From contig JAPLLC010000085.1 of assembly GCA_026387775.1 (NCBI GenBank), positions 1 through 41,709 on the forward strand: a stretch of 41,709 bases of DNA. Reading direction: 5' to 3'. This document shows, in pieces, positions 31,984 to 38,959 of this stretch. The translations under genes and the position numbers were made by a program. The stretch comes from Candidatus Methylomirabilota bacterium. GTDB taxonomy: Bacteria > Methylomirabilota > Methylomirabilia > Methylomirabilales > 2-02-FULL-66-22. The notes beneath the pieces are model-generated. The model ran no database searches and was not told where the DNA came from. It worked only from the letters and a program-made list of their open reading frames with translations. Numbering within the stretch: the stretch's first letter is position 1; every line of letters starts with the position of its first letter.

Positions 31984-32202
31984 GGCGAGTGTGCGACCGA
32001 CTTCCGACCCACGACACTGACCGTACGCGTACTTGCGCGCTAGGGATGTGGCAGAGATTTCGAGGGGCCGGGTGGTAGGAGAACCGAGGGACTCAGGGTC
32101 AGAGCTACTACGCTAGACACCTCATCGACTGCCGCCTTCGCTTCCCACGAAGAACCTCGCGAGCCTTTTCCCGTGACAGAAGCCGCGTCAGGAGGTCCGC
32201 CG
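31984..32202. other. remainder of the queG-yjbQ gap
   Basis: The gap from 31838 to 32202 is about 365 bases. Besides the palindromic element and GTACGCGTAC, I see only the Shine-Dalgarno GGAGG at about 32191 for the next gene. No clear promoter is visible. Confidence 0.35.
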
Positions 32203-32595
32203 ATGGCTGATATTACGCTCCGTACGCGCAAGACCCAGGAGATGATTGACATCACGCAGCAAGTTGCGGACGAGGTCCGGAGGACGGGGGTCAAAGACGG
32301 GCTGTGTCTGGTCTTCGTTCCGCATGCGACCGCGGCGGTGGTGATCAACGAGAATGCCGACCCGAACGTGTGCCAAGATATCCTGGACGCCATGGGGAGC
32401 CTCGTGCCGGAGGGGGCATGGCGGCACGACCGGATCGACAACAATGCGGCGGCGCACATCAAGGCGACGATTCTGGGCCCCAGCGAAACCGTGCCGGTGC
32501 GGGGCGGCGTCCTCCGGCTCGGAACGTGGCAAAGTCTGATGCTGGTGGAATTCGACGGTCCTCGGGACCGGACGGTGATCGTCGAGGTGCGCTAA
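32203..32595 (+). CDS. YjbQ-family (UPF0047) protein
   Basis: A 130-residue protein of the YjbQ/UPF0047 family; some members have been linked to a secondary thiamine-phosphate-synthase activity, but the main role is uncertain. The family signature is VFVPHATAAVVINENADP, then DRIDNNAAAHIKATILGPSETVPV and GTWQSLMLVEFDGPRDR. The histidines form a conserved putative metal or phosphate site. ATG 32203 is chosen because GGAGG lies eight bases upstream; the ORF extends to 32173 without a site. The gene stops shortly before a heptamer repeat. Confidence 0.92.
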   Translation: MADITLRTRKTQEMIDITQQVADEVRRTGVKDGLCLVFVPHATAAVVINENADPNVCQDILDAMGSLVPEGAWRHDRIDNNAAAHIKATILGPSETVPVRGGVLRLGTWQSLMLVEFDGPRDRTVIVEVR

Positions 32596-32600
32596 AGAGG

Positions 32601-32642
32601 GATTTCGGATTGTGAATTTCGAATTGCGGAATTGGATGAGGA
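32601..32642. repeat. period-7 degenerate tandem repeat
   Basis: GATTTCG GATTGTG AATTTCG AATTGCG GAATTGG ATGAGGA: six heptamers starting six bases after the yjbQ-like stop codon. AT-rich against the surrounding sequence. Confidence 0.7.
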
Positions 32643-32675
32643 TTTGACGGTCGGGTTGGATATCGGGGAGAGAGT

Positions 32676-33504
32676 ATGACTCTTGTCGAGGCGGTGGTCT
32701 TGGGGGTCGTTCAGGGGATTACCGAGTTTCTGCCGATCAGCAGCACCGCCCATCTCCGCGTGGTGCCCGCTTTGCTTGGGTGGGAAGATCCTGGGGCGGC
32801 TTTCTCGGCCGTGATTCAGCTCGGGACACTGTTGGCGGTCCTGGTGTATTTCGCCGGCGACATGTGGGTCATGGCTCGTGCTGCCGCAAGAGGCTTGAAG
32901 AGTGGAAGACCGTGGGAGAGCCAGGAGGCGCGCATGGCGTGGTTCATCGTCATCGGCACGTTTCCCATAGGAATCTGCGGTCTGGCCCTCAAGAAGCATA
33001 TCGAGGGGGGATGGCGCTCCCTCTATGTCATCGCCGCCAGCTTGATCCTGTTTGGTATCCTGCTTTGGGTGGCGGAGCGTCTTGCGACCTTTCAAAAGGA
33101 TCTGGGACAGATCGGCTGGGTCGAGAGCCAGCTTGTCGGGCTCGCCCAGGCCGTGGCATTGATCCCGGGCTCCTCCAGGTCGGGAACGACTGACCGCCGC
33201 CATGCTGCTTGGGCTGACCCGAGAGGCGGCGGCGCGCTTCTCATTCCTGCTCGGGATCCCGGCGATCGGCGCGGCCGGCGTATTTGAACTGAGGGAGCTT
33301 CTGAAGCATGGTTTGAGCGACGCCGGCCTCTCCACCTTGATTGTGGGGACGCTTGCAGCGGTGGTGAGTGGATATCTGGCGATTGATCTCCTGCTCAGGT
33401 ATCTCCGGCGAAATACGATGTATGTGTTCATCTGGTATCGCATTGCGTTAGGGCTTCTACTGCTGACGCTTCTGGGTGCGGGCGTATTGAAGCCTTTGGG
33501 ATAA
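32676..33504 (+). pseudogene. uppP: undecaprenyl-diphosphate phosphatase, frameshifted
   Basis: UppP/BacA recycles the lipid carrier for cell-wall and polysaccharide synthesis in the inner membrane. Frame 1 encodes residues through IPGSSRSGTT, including E17 and H26 of the first motif EFLPISSTAHL. It then runs out of register. The rest (MLLGLTREAAARFSFLLGIPAIG to GVLKPLG) continues in the next frame. The break lies in the second catalytic motif near 33189-33191, where the expected codons for T-L are two bases short. Restoring two bases gives a 276-residue protein of normal size. Either the gene is broken or the sequence has an error here. A downstream fragment could start at ATG 33202. Confidence 0.88.
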
Positions 33505-33543
33505 CCGTCTTTCCGCCCCGTTGAGGGCGAGCGAGGTGCCGGC

Positions 33544-34377
33544 GTGTTCACCGGAATTCATCATGTCGCGGTGGCGGTTCGAAACCTTGATGCGGCGCTG
33601 GTCTTTTATCGGGACATCCTGGGGCTGCCCGTGGGCAGGCAAGCCGTGGTGGCGGATCAGGGTGTGAAGGCGGCGCTCCTGCCTGTCGGTGAGGATGAGA
33701 TCGAGCTGCTGGAGCCGACCAATCCCGCCGGAGGCGTCGCGCGCTTCTTGGAGAAGAAGGGCGAGGGAATTCATCACCTGTGCGTGGAGACGACGGACAT
33801 CGCCGCCGCCCTGGCGCAGGCGAAGGCCGCCAATCTTCCCCTGATAGATCAAGTGCCGCGGCAAGGCCTGGCCGGGACGATCGGATTCCTGCACCCGGGG
33901 GCCACGCAAGGTGTCTTGGTGGAGCTGGCCCAGCCTGGCGAGGGTAGTCGCGCGCATCCGCCGACAGAGACGGGAATTCACGCGACGAGCGTTGCGACCT
34001 ATTACGTAGGGGTGAAGGATCTTCTTGCCGCTGGCGAGACATTTGCGCGGAACTATGGCGCAAAGACGCAAGGCCCAGAGCGAGATCCGCAATTGCAGGT
34101 GGAGCGAATAGTCGTCCAGATCGGCTCCAGCCGGGTGACGATCCTCAAGACGGAGGACCTCGTGGCTTCCCCGGACGTGTCACACTTTGTTGGCGGTCGA
34201 ACCGAAGGATTGTTCGGCATCTGTCTTGCTGTTGCAGACTTCCACGCAGCGGTGAATCATCTTGGAGGCAAGGGGATCCCGCTGGAAGTCCGCGGGAAAG
34301 AGACGGGCACCCCGCTCGCAAGGGTCGTCTCGGACGAAACGCACGGTGTCAGCCTGTTCCTCTGTGCCTCGAAGTAG
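33544..34377 (+). CDS. methylmalonyl-CoA epimerase-like protein fused to a second VOC domain
   Basis: A 277-residue protein from GTG 33544. Residues 1-132 match methylmalonyl-CoA epimerase: GIHHVAVAVRNLDAALVFYRDILGL, the glutamate in EIELLEP, GIHHLCVET and FLHPGATQGVLVEL, containing the usual metal ligands. That enzyme interconverts the (R) and (S) forms in propionate metabolism and is normally about 135 residues. Residues 145-277 form a second VOC-type domain (TSVATYYVGVKDLLAAGETFARNYGA to GVSLFLCASK) without obvious histidine ligands. Substrate could differ from methylmalonyl-CoA. It starts 39 bases after uppP and ends at a bidirectional terminator. Confidence 0.85.
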   Translation: MFTGIHHVAVAVRNLDAALVFYRDILGLPVGRQAVVADQGVKAALLPVGEDEIELLEPTNPAGGVARFLEKKGEGIHHLCVETTDIAAALAQAKAANLPLIDQVPRQGLAGTIGFLHPGATQGVLVELAQPGEGSRAHPPTETGIHATSVATYYVGVKDLLAAGETFARNYGAKTQGPERDPQLQVERIVVQIGSSRVTILKTEDLVASPDVSHFVGGRTEGLFGICLAVADFHAAVNHLGGKGIPLEVRGKETGTPLARVVSDETHGVSLFLCASK

Positions 34378-34400
34378 ATTCCGCCAGTAGAAACACGAAA

Positions 34401-34427
34401 GGGCGGGAAGCTCCAAGCCTCCCGCCC
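34401..34427. terminator. bidirectional intrinsic terminator between convergent genes
   Basis: GGGCGGGA (34401-34408) pairs with TCCCGCCC (34420-34427). The stem is flanked by AAACACGAAA and TGTTTGTGTT, which extend it and give A/T-rich tracts in both directions. It separates the VOC fusion gene from the minus-strand glycan cluster. Confidence 0.75.
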
Positions 34428-34484
34428 GCATGTTTGTGTTCGACCGCCGCCTAGTCTGTCCTACGCTCGGTGCATCATTTCACA

Positions 34485-36074
34485 TCAGGATGTGTTCAGC
34501 AGAAAGCGAGTTCCGGTTGATGTAGAGGATTCGACGAAGATTCGGCGTGAGAAGTCGAAATATATCTTGATCGATTCGGTTCCCACAGACCGGAAGCGGA
34601 CATCGTGGGTTTCCAGGAAGGCAAGGAACTGTTGTTCAAGTGCGCTCTCATCCGTACGAAAGAGTACCGCCGGTCTGGATGATTGCAGCACACGTTGTGT
34701 GTATTCCGGCCGGCGGTCTACGAGGATGCCGTTCTGCGGAAGTAAGAGCGGGGCGCCCACGATCTGCTCCTGCGTAGAGAATACGAGAGGATATACCGTG
34801 TCATAGGATCCATAGAACTCCTGGATGTTGTTAGCGCGCAAGATCCGTGCAATCGGGTAAGGATCGAGAGGTGCGATCTGGAGTCTTGGCAACCATCCAA
34901 GCAGTTGAGCGAGGGCCAGCAGTAACAGGCCGATACTTACGCTGGTACGCAGTCGTGGAAGCATGGAGGTTACAGCAAAGCACGCCACCGGAATCAGGAA
35001 GATCAGAGGCAGCAGATGGCGGGGGCGATCGAGGTTGGCGGCCCACTGAAAGAGCACAAGGAAGATCCCCAGCAGGACAAACTGACGGAGCAGGCGGTTG
35101 TTCCTTATTTCCGCACGCCGGCGTGTGAACATGATGACTCCGAAGGCGATGAGGAGCGCAATAAGTGCGACTCCAGCCATCTGCAAGAATGCATCGTCGA
35201 ATCCTTCCGGTAGCACATAGTATCCAAAGAGTCGAGGTGCAGATAGCAGCCAGTGCCAAAGGTAGATCATCTTCTGGTTGATGATCTTCCAGATCAGATC
35301 CTGCAGAGAGAGCGGCAGATCGGCGCGTCCCACCGCGAGGCTTCGCCCAGCGGCTCGGAGTGCCGTGCCGCCGGGGTCGAGCAGGACGTTGTGCAGGAGC
35401 AGCGGACTAATGCCGATCAAGCCTCCTGTCGCGAACGCGGCGGTCTTTCGGCGTAGAGAACTGGGAGCGCTGCGGAGGGATGGAAGAGCAAACGCCACAA
35501 TGGCGGGGAATACCAAGAACAGCACGTAGAAGAAGAATCCGCATAGGAACCCAAGAAGGAGGAGCCATCCTGTCAGCAAATGCCCCTGCATTTCTCTATC
35601 GGCCAACTGCCAACTCACCCAGATGATCAAAGCGATGCCCAGAAGAGTCTCTCCGTAGACACCATCTCCAGCCGAAGTGTGGTAAAGGACCAGAAAAGGC
35701 GAAAACACGAAGAAGAGCGTGCCGACGAGCGCTTCCTTTTGCGTGAAGAGCCTCCCCAAGATACAGTAGTAGAGTGCGGAGGAAGCGAGCGCGGCAAGGA
35801 CCATGGGTGTCCGGAGTTGCACGAATCCGGGTCCGAAGAACCAGAAGATCACAGCCGCCGCATAAGAATTCGGCGCACCGGCGTACTGGGCTTCCCAGCA
35901 GTAGAGTGGAAACTCCTTCAAGGAGGCGATCTGGAGTGCCATAAGACCGAATACTGCCTCGTCGCTCTCGCCGATACGGCCGGCAGGAGAAGCGAGGAAG
36001 GCTACCCGTGTAACGAGCGTCGTGATGAGGATGATTGCGAAATGCCACGGCGGGATGGGCGGGCGCGATTGCAT
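34485..36074 (-). CDS. GT-C-type integral membrane glycosyltransferase-like protein
   Basis: About 530 residues with 10 or more membrane helices. The first loop holds GRIGESDEAVFGLMAL, an acidic site in the position of the catalytic aspartate/glutamate of GT-C (PMT/ArnT-like) enzymes that use polyprenyl-phosphate sugars. RPRHLLPLIFLIPVACF is the typical later helix with arginine/histidine. A soluble C-terminal domain (about 400-530) follows. The start is uncertain: ATG 36074 has AGGA eight bases upstream, while the frame opens at 36128. It ends the glycan cluster and would add a sugar to a lipid, protein or polymer outside the membrane. Confidence 0.75.
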   Translation of the reverse strand: MQSRPPIPPWHFAIILITTLVTRVAFLASPAGRIGESDEAVFGLMALQIASLKEFPLYCWEAQYAGAPNSYAAAVIFWFFGPGFVQLRTPMVLAALASSALYYCILGRLFTQKEALVGTLFFVFSPFLVLYHTSAGDGVYGETLLGIALIIWVSWQLADREMQGHLLTGWLLLLGFLCGFFFYVLFLVFPAIVAFALPSLRSAPSSLRRKTAAFATGGLIGISPLLLHNVLLDPGGTALRAAGRSLAVGRADLPLSLQDLIWKIINQKMIYLWHWLLSAPRLFGYYVLPEGFDDAFLQMAGVALIALLIAFGVIMFTRRRAEIRNNRLLRQFVLLGIFLVLFQWAANLDRPRHLLPLIFLIPVACFAVTSMLPRLRTSVSIGLLLLALAQLLGWLPRLQIAPLDPYPIARILRANNIQEFYGSYDTVYPLVFSTQEQIVGAPLLLPQNGILVDRRPEYTQRVLQSSRPAVLFRTDESALEQQFLAFLETHDVRFRSVGTESIKIYFDFSRRIFVESSTSTGTRFLLNTS

Positions 36075-36149
36075 GGATCCTGAGTTGCTACAACGGCCTG
36101 TATTGATTGTGTGCAATCTGCTGTTCAATTGAAGAGGTCTTGCGGGTTG

Positions 36150-37325
36150 CTACCGATTCCCCGCGTGCTCCAGGATCGAAAAGATGATTACGATGACCAC
36201 GGCTTGGAGGATCAAGATGACTGCCTCCATGGTGCTGGCATGGACGAGTGCGATGGCGGCCAGGCCGGTGCAGACGGCAAACAAGAACACCAGGAAGACT
36301 GCTTGTCTCTTGCTGCCCAGAAGAGAAGCGAGCCGGTGGTGGAGGTGATCTCTCCCGACATAGGCGATCCAGTCGCGGAAGCTGCGCACCTTTCCCGTGA
36401 GGATGCGCGACACGGTGATGTAGGTCATGTCGTAGATGAAGACCCAGAAGATCAGGACCGGTGCGCCGATGTCGACGATGTTGTTCTCGGCCCATTCGCC
36501 CTTGACTGCCAAGGCAGCGAGGGTGAACCCGAGGAAGGTGCTGCCGGCGTCACCCAGGAAGACGAGCGCCGGACCTTTTCGCCTGAAGTTGAAGGGGAGA
36601 AAGCCTAGGCAGCTTCCCACGAGAGCAGCGGAGAACCACCCCAGAAAAGGCTGGAAGCTGAGGAACGCGAAGAGTCCGAGAAAGCTGGCGGAGACGATAC
36701 TGAGCCCAATGGCGAGGCCGTCCATCCCGTCGAAGAAGTTCATGGCGTTGGTGATGCCTAGCAGCCAGATGATTGTCAGGATGGCGTCGACGAAGTTTCC
36801 GAACCAGAATCGGGGGAACAAAGTGATTGCCACACCGGATCCGATGACGATGGCGGCGGCGACGAGCTGGGCGACGAGTTTGACGATCGCAGGAACATTG
36901 AGGATATCGTCCAGGATGCCGACGATCACCAGGAGGCTTCCCCCGATCAGGATCGCGCTGACCTGACGATCGAGAATCGAATTTGCCAGGATGGCGGTTG
37001 TGAATGCCGCGTAGATGGCGAGTCCCCCGAGGAGCGGGGTCGGCGCGGAGTGGACTTTTCGGGAAGCGGGAACATCCAGGACGTCGAAGGCATGTGCGAG
37101 ACGAATCACGAGAGGCGTCAGCCCAAAGGCAATCAGACTTGAAACAATCAGGATGTACACCCAGCGTCCGCCGGCACCCTGCCATACGGCCCGAGAGGCC
37201 GGAAGTAGGAGGCCCGCTGCGAGGGAGAGAACAACCGCGCTGACCCACCAAGGGCTGCGAGTAGACTCTCCTTGACCGAGCGTGACAGGCCGATTCTCGG
37301 CTGCGGAGGTTGGGGAATGACTCAT
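36150..37325 (-). CDS. polyprenyl-phosphate N-acetylhexosamine-1-phosphate transferase (WecA/MraY family)
   Basis: A 391-residue membrane enzyme that transfers a sugar-1-phosphate from a UDP-sugar to undecaprenyl phosphate, the first step of many surface glycans. The family's signature segments are visible: VLDVPASRKVHSAPTPLLGGLAIY, the catalytic NAMNFFDGMDGLAIG, FLGDAGSTFLGF, and the sugar-recognition RDHLHHRLAS. About 11 hydrophobic segments are present. It lacks MraY-specific N-terminal features and fits the WecA/TagO branch. No Shine-Dalgarno is visible before 37325, 25 bases after the PIG-L stop. Confidence 0.93.
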   Translation of the reverse strand: MSHSPTSAAENRPVTLGQGESTRSPWWVSAVVLSLAAGLLLPASRAVWQGAGGRWVYILIVSSLIAFGLTPLVIRLAHAFDVLDVPASRKVHSAPTPLLGGLAIYAAFTTAILANSILDRQVSAILIGGSLLVIVGILDDILNVPAIVKLVAQLVAAAIVIGSGVAITLFPRFWFGNFVDAILTIIWLLGITNAMNFFDGMDGLAIGLSIVSASFLGLFAFLSFQPFLGWFSAALVGSCLGFLPFNFRRKGPALVFLGDAGSTFLGFTLAALAVKGEWAENNIVDIGAPVLIFWVFIYDMTYITVSRILTGKVRSFRDWIAYVGRDHLHHRLASLLGSKRQAVFLVFLFAVCTGLAAIALVHASTMEAVILILQAVVIVIIFSILEHAGNR

Positions 37326-37350
37326 GAGATGGCTCGGGAAAGGGCGCGCA

Positions 37351-37971
37351 TCACGACGTTATGTTGATAAACAATCGCAAAGGTACGAACGCCTCCGCAT
37401 TCCTCACTCTCCCCTGGATTCCACGAAAATGGGCCGAAGACTGGACGATGTCCAGGATGTTCATTCCTTCAATATTCGTCTTCGTCACCTGCGACTTATG
37501 AGCTTGGAGGGCGGCAATCTTGTCTTGCAGGACACCGTCAATCTCCACAAAGACGTTGGGGGAAAAGTTCTGCGTGGTTGGACCTTCGTAGAAGAGCACA
37601 TTTCGCGTGTATCGAGTTGCCGTGATTGTCGCGACGGAAAGGTGCCGATGATCCTGGTGTGTATCATCCTGGGAATGAACGAAAATGAAATCAGGCCGGA
37701 CATCGAGAATCACGCGCTCTACGCGCTGAATACTCTCGCGGTCCAGGGGGATGGCGGTATCCGGATACTCCCCCCAAAAGAGCCGAGAGACCCCAAGGAT
37801 ATCTCCGGCGGCTTGCTGTTCTTGTCGTCGGATGCGGCCGTCGCCCCCACCGCCGCCATCCGTCATGACCAGCAGGGAAACGTCGTGCCCTTGTCGTGCA
37901 TACTTGATGAGCGTTCCCCCGCAGCCGAATTCGATATCATCAGGATGAGCGCCGATCGCGAGAATTCGCAT
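37351..37971 (-). CDS. PIG-L-family deacetylase
   Basis: A 206-residue zinc-dependent N-acetylglucosamine deacetylase-like enzyme. The zinc motif is AHPDD (residues 8-12), with the third ligand in THQDHRHLS. GCGGTLIKYARQGHDVSLLVMTDG is typical of the LmbE/PIG-L fold. It would deacetylate an N-acetyl-sugar or related group on a glycan precursor. AGAAGGTAACCC precedes the ATG. It sits between the WbqC-like gene and the phosphoglycosyltransferase gene, a common arrangement in polysaccharide clusters. Confidence 0.93.
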   Translation of the reverse strand: MRILAIGAHPDDIEFGCGGTLIKYARQGHDVSLLVMTDGGGGGDGRIRRQEQQAAGDILGVSRLFWGEYPDTAIPLDRESIQRVERVILDVRPDFIFVHSQDDTHQDHRHLSVATITATRYTRNVLFYEGPTTQNFSPNVFVEIDGVLQDKIAALQAHKSQVTKTNIEGMNILDIVQSSAHFRGIQGRVRNAEAFVPLRLFINITS

Positions 37972-37974
37972 GGG

Positions 37975-38088
37975 TTACCTTCTGTTCACGATTCGACGAA
38001 TGCCATCTCTTATGACTGGTGCGCCTTGGATATGGACATGAATGGCTGAATCGACGATCGCACCTGAGATCAAATTGAGGTCCTTCAT
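37975..38088 (-). pseudogene. fragment of a GxxxExxY-protein gene
   Basis: A 37-codon frame begins with an ATGA overlap on the WbqC-like stop. Its first 20 residues, MKDLNLISGAIVDSAIHVHI, resemble the N-terminus of GxxxExxY proteins (normally about 120-130 residues, continuing GPGLLESxYE). After IHVH the similarity stops and the frame ends at the ribosome-binding site of the PIG-L gene. The body of the gene, including the G-E-Y motif, is gone. It is directly preceded by an octamer repeat of the CTCTGCG family. Confidence 0.6.
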
Positions 38089-38825
38089 TTCTGCGACTCT
38101 GCGTCTCCGCGTGAGCCATCGCCGTGGGATTCGATCGGCCCCCATCGTCTGCCCGATCGGAGTATTTCCAGGCTTCGTGAGCCGCAATTAAAGATTAAAT
38201 CTAGCACTGAGAGATGGGAAACGAAAGGCGCATATCGCTGAGGGTACTCGGGGTGACGGTATGCCTGGGCAGAGACGGCGATACCGGCTTCTGCGAATCG
38301 CGCCATGTCCATGTAGCCGGACCCACCCTGACCGGCGAGATACTCCGCTCCCCCTACGGCTCGGCAGAGGTCAATCAATCGATCTGTCGGCTCTTCTCGC
38401 GCGGTCAGGGTCGAGGCGAGCCTGCGCGGGGTAGTGAGGCCAAGATGATCGCAGAGCACCTCCAGGATTGCCGCATTCAGTTCGCAAAGGCGCGGCCAGG
38501 GGCGTTCGAGGAGCGTCAAGAGAATCGGGCCGAGCGGTTCCCAGTGGGGCGACTTCCCGTAGTGGAGGCGCAGGGCCTGGCAGTGCTTCCGCTGCCAGTC
38601 GCTGTGTGAATTGATCTCCACCCGATCGATGCGCTCGGGGAATCGATCGATGATTGGTACCGTCAGCCACTGCCAGCCCTCTTTGGTGCGGATGCGGTTT
38701 CGGTTTTGCCACTCATGCTTCTTGAACTGGACCGTGTCGAGCAGGATGAAAACATCGGCGGAGTCCAGCTTGTCAAGATAGCCAAGCCAGGGCAGGTATT
38801 GGGGTTGGTGGATGGCGACTTTCAT
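38085..38825 (-). CDS. WbqC-like family protein
   Basis: A 246-residue cytosolic protein of the WbqC family, found in O-antigen and other surface-glycan clusters; the exact reaction is unclear. The signature MKVAIHQPQYLPWLGYLDKLDSADVF starts the protein, followed by VQFKKHEWQNRNRI, the central GGAEYLAGQGGSGYMD and the end VLDLIFNCGSRSLEIL. ATG 38825 matches the family start; the frame is open to 38846. The last about 14 residues (SHGDGSRGDAESQK) are encoded by the octamer repeat at 38090-38113, so the natural end has been replaced or extended. Confidence 0.88.
   Translation of the reverse strand: MKVAIHQPQYLPWLGYLDKLDSADVFILLDTVQFKKHEWQNRNRIRTKEGWQWLTVPIIDRFPERIDRVEINSHSDWQRKHCQALRLHYGKSPHWEPLGPILLTLLERPWPRLCELNAAILEVLCDHLGLTTPRRLASTLTAREEPTDRLIDLCRAVGGAEYLAGQGGSGYMDMARFAEAGIAVSAQAYRHPEYPQRYAPFVSHLSVLDLIFNCGSRSLEILRSGRRWGPIESHGDGSRGDAESQK
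38090..38113. repeat. period-8 repeat, CTCTGCG family
   Basis: TCTGCGAC TCTGCGTC TCCGCGTG. On the minus strand it supplies the end of the WbqC-like gene and immediately precedes the start of the GxxxExxY fragment. Confidence 0.65.
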
Positions 38826-38842
38826 GGAGTTTCCCGAGTCTC

Positions 38843-38946
38843 TCACGCAGAGACGCAGAGGGTGCAGCGGATGGGAAGGTTTCTGGGGGCAGGCTCAAGG
38901 CAGAGCGCTGAGGGGCTGTGTCTGCGCCCTCTGTGGTTCTGCGTGA
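38843..38946. repeat. inverted pair of CTCTGCG-family repeats
   Basis: The 25 bases 38843-38867 match the reverse complement of 38922-38946 at 21 positions, with a 54-base spacer. Both arms are octamer repeats of the CACGCAGA/TCTGCGTG type. They fill the gap between the WbqC-like and PHP-like genes and would form a hairpin in the transcript. Confidence 0.7.
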
Positions 38947-38959
38947 TCGAATGCATGCA

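Noticed and set aside
31857-32202. TPP riboswitch ahead of the YjbQ-family gene
   Set aside because: The link of YjbQ to thiamine made this worth checking, but the conserved CTGAGA and the second TPP-sensor segment are absent.
32601-32642. CRISPR array or spacer-like repeats
   Set aside because: The heptamers are contiguous and degenerate, without spacers or cas genes; the same holds for the other period-7 and period-8 arrays.
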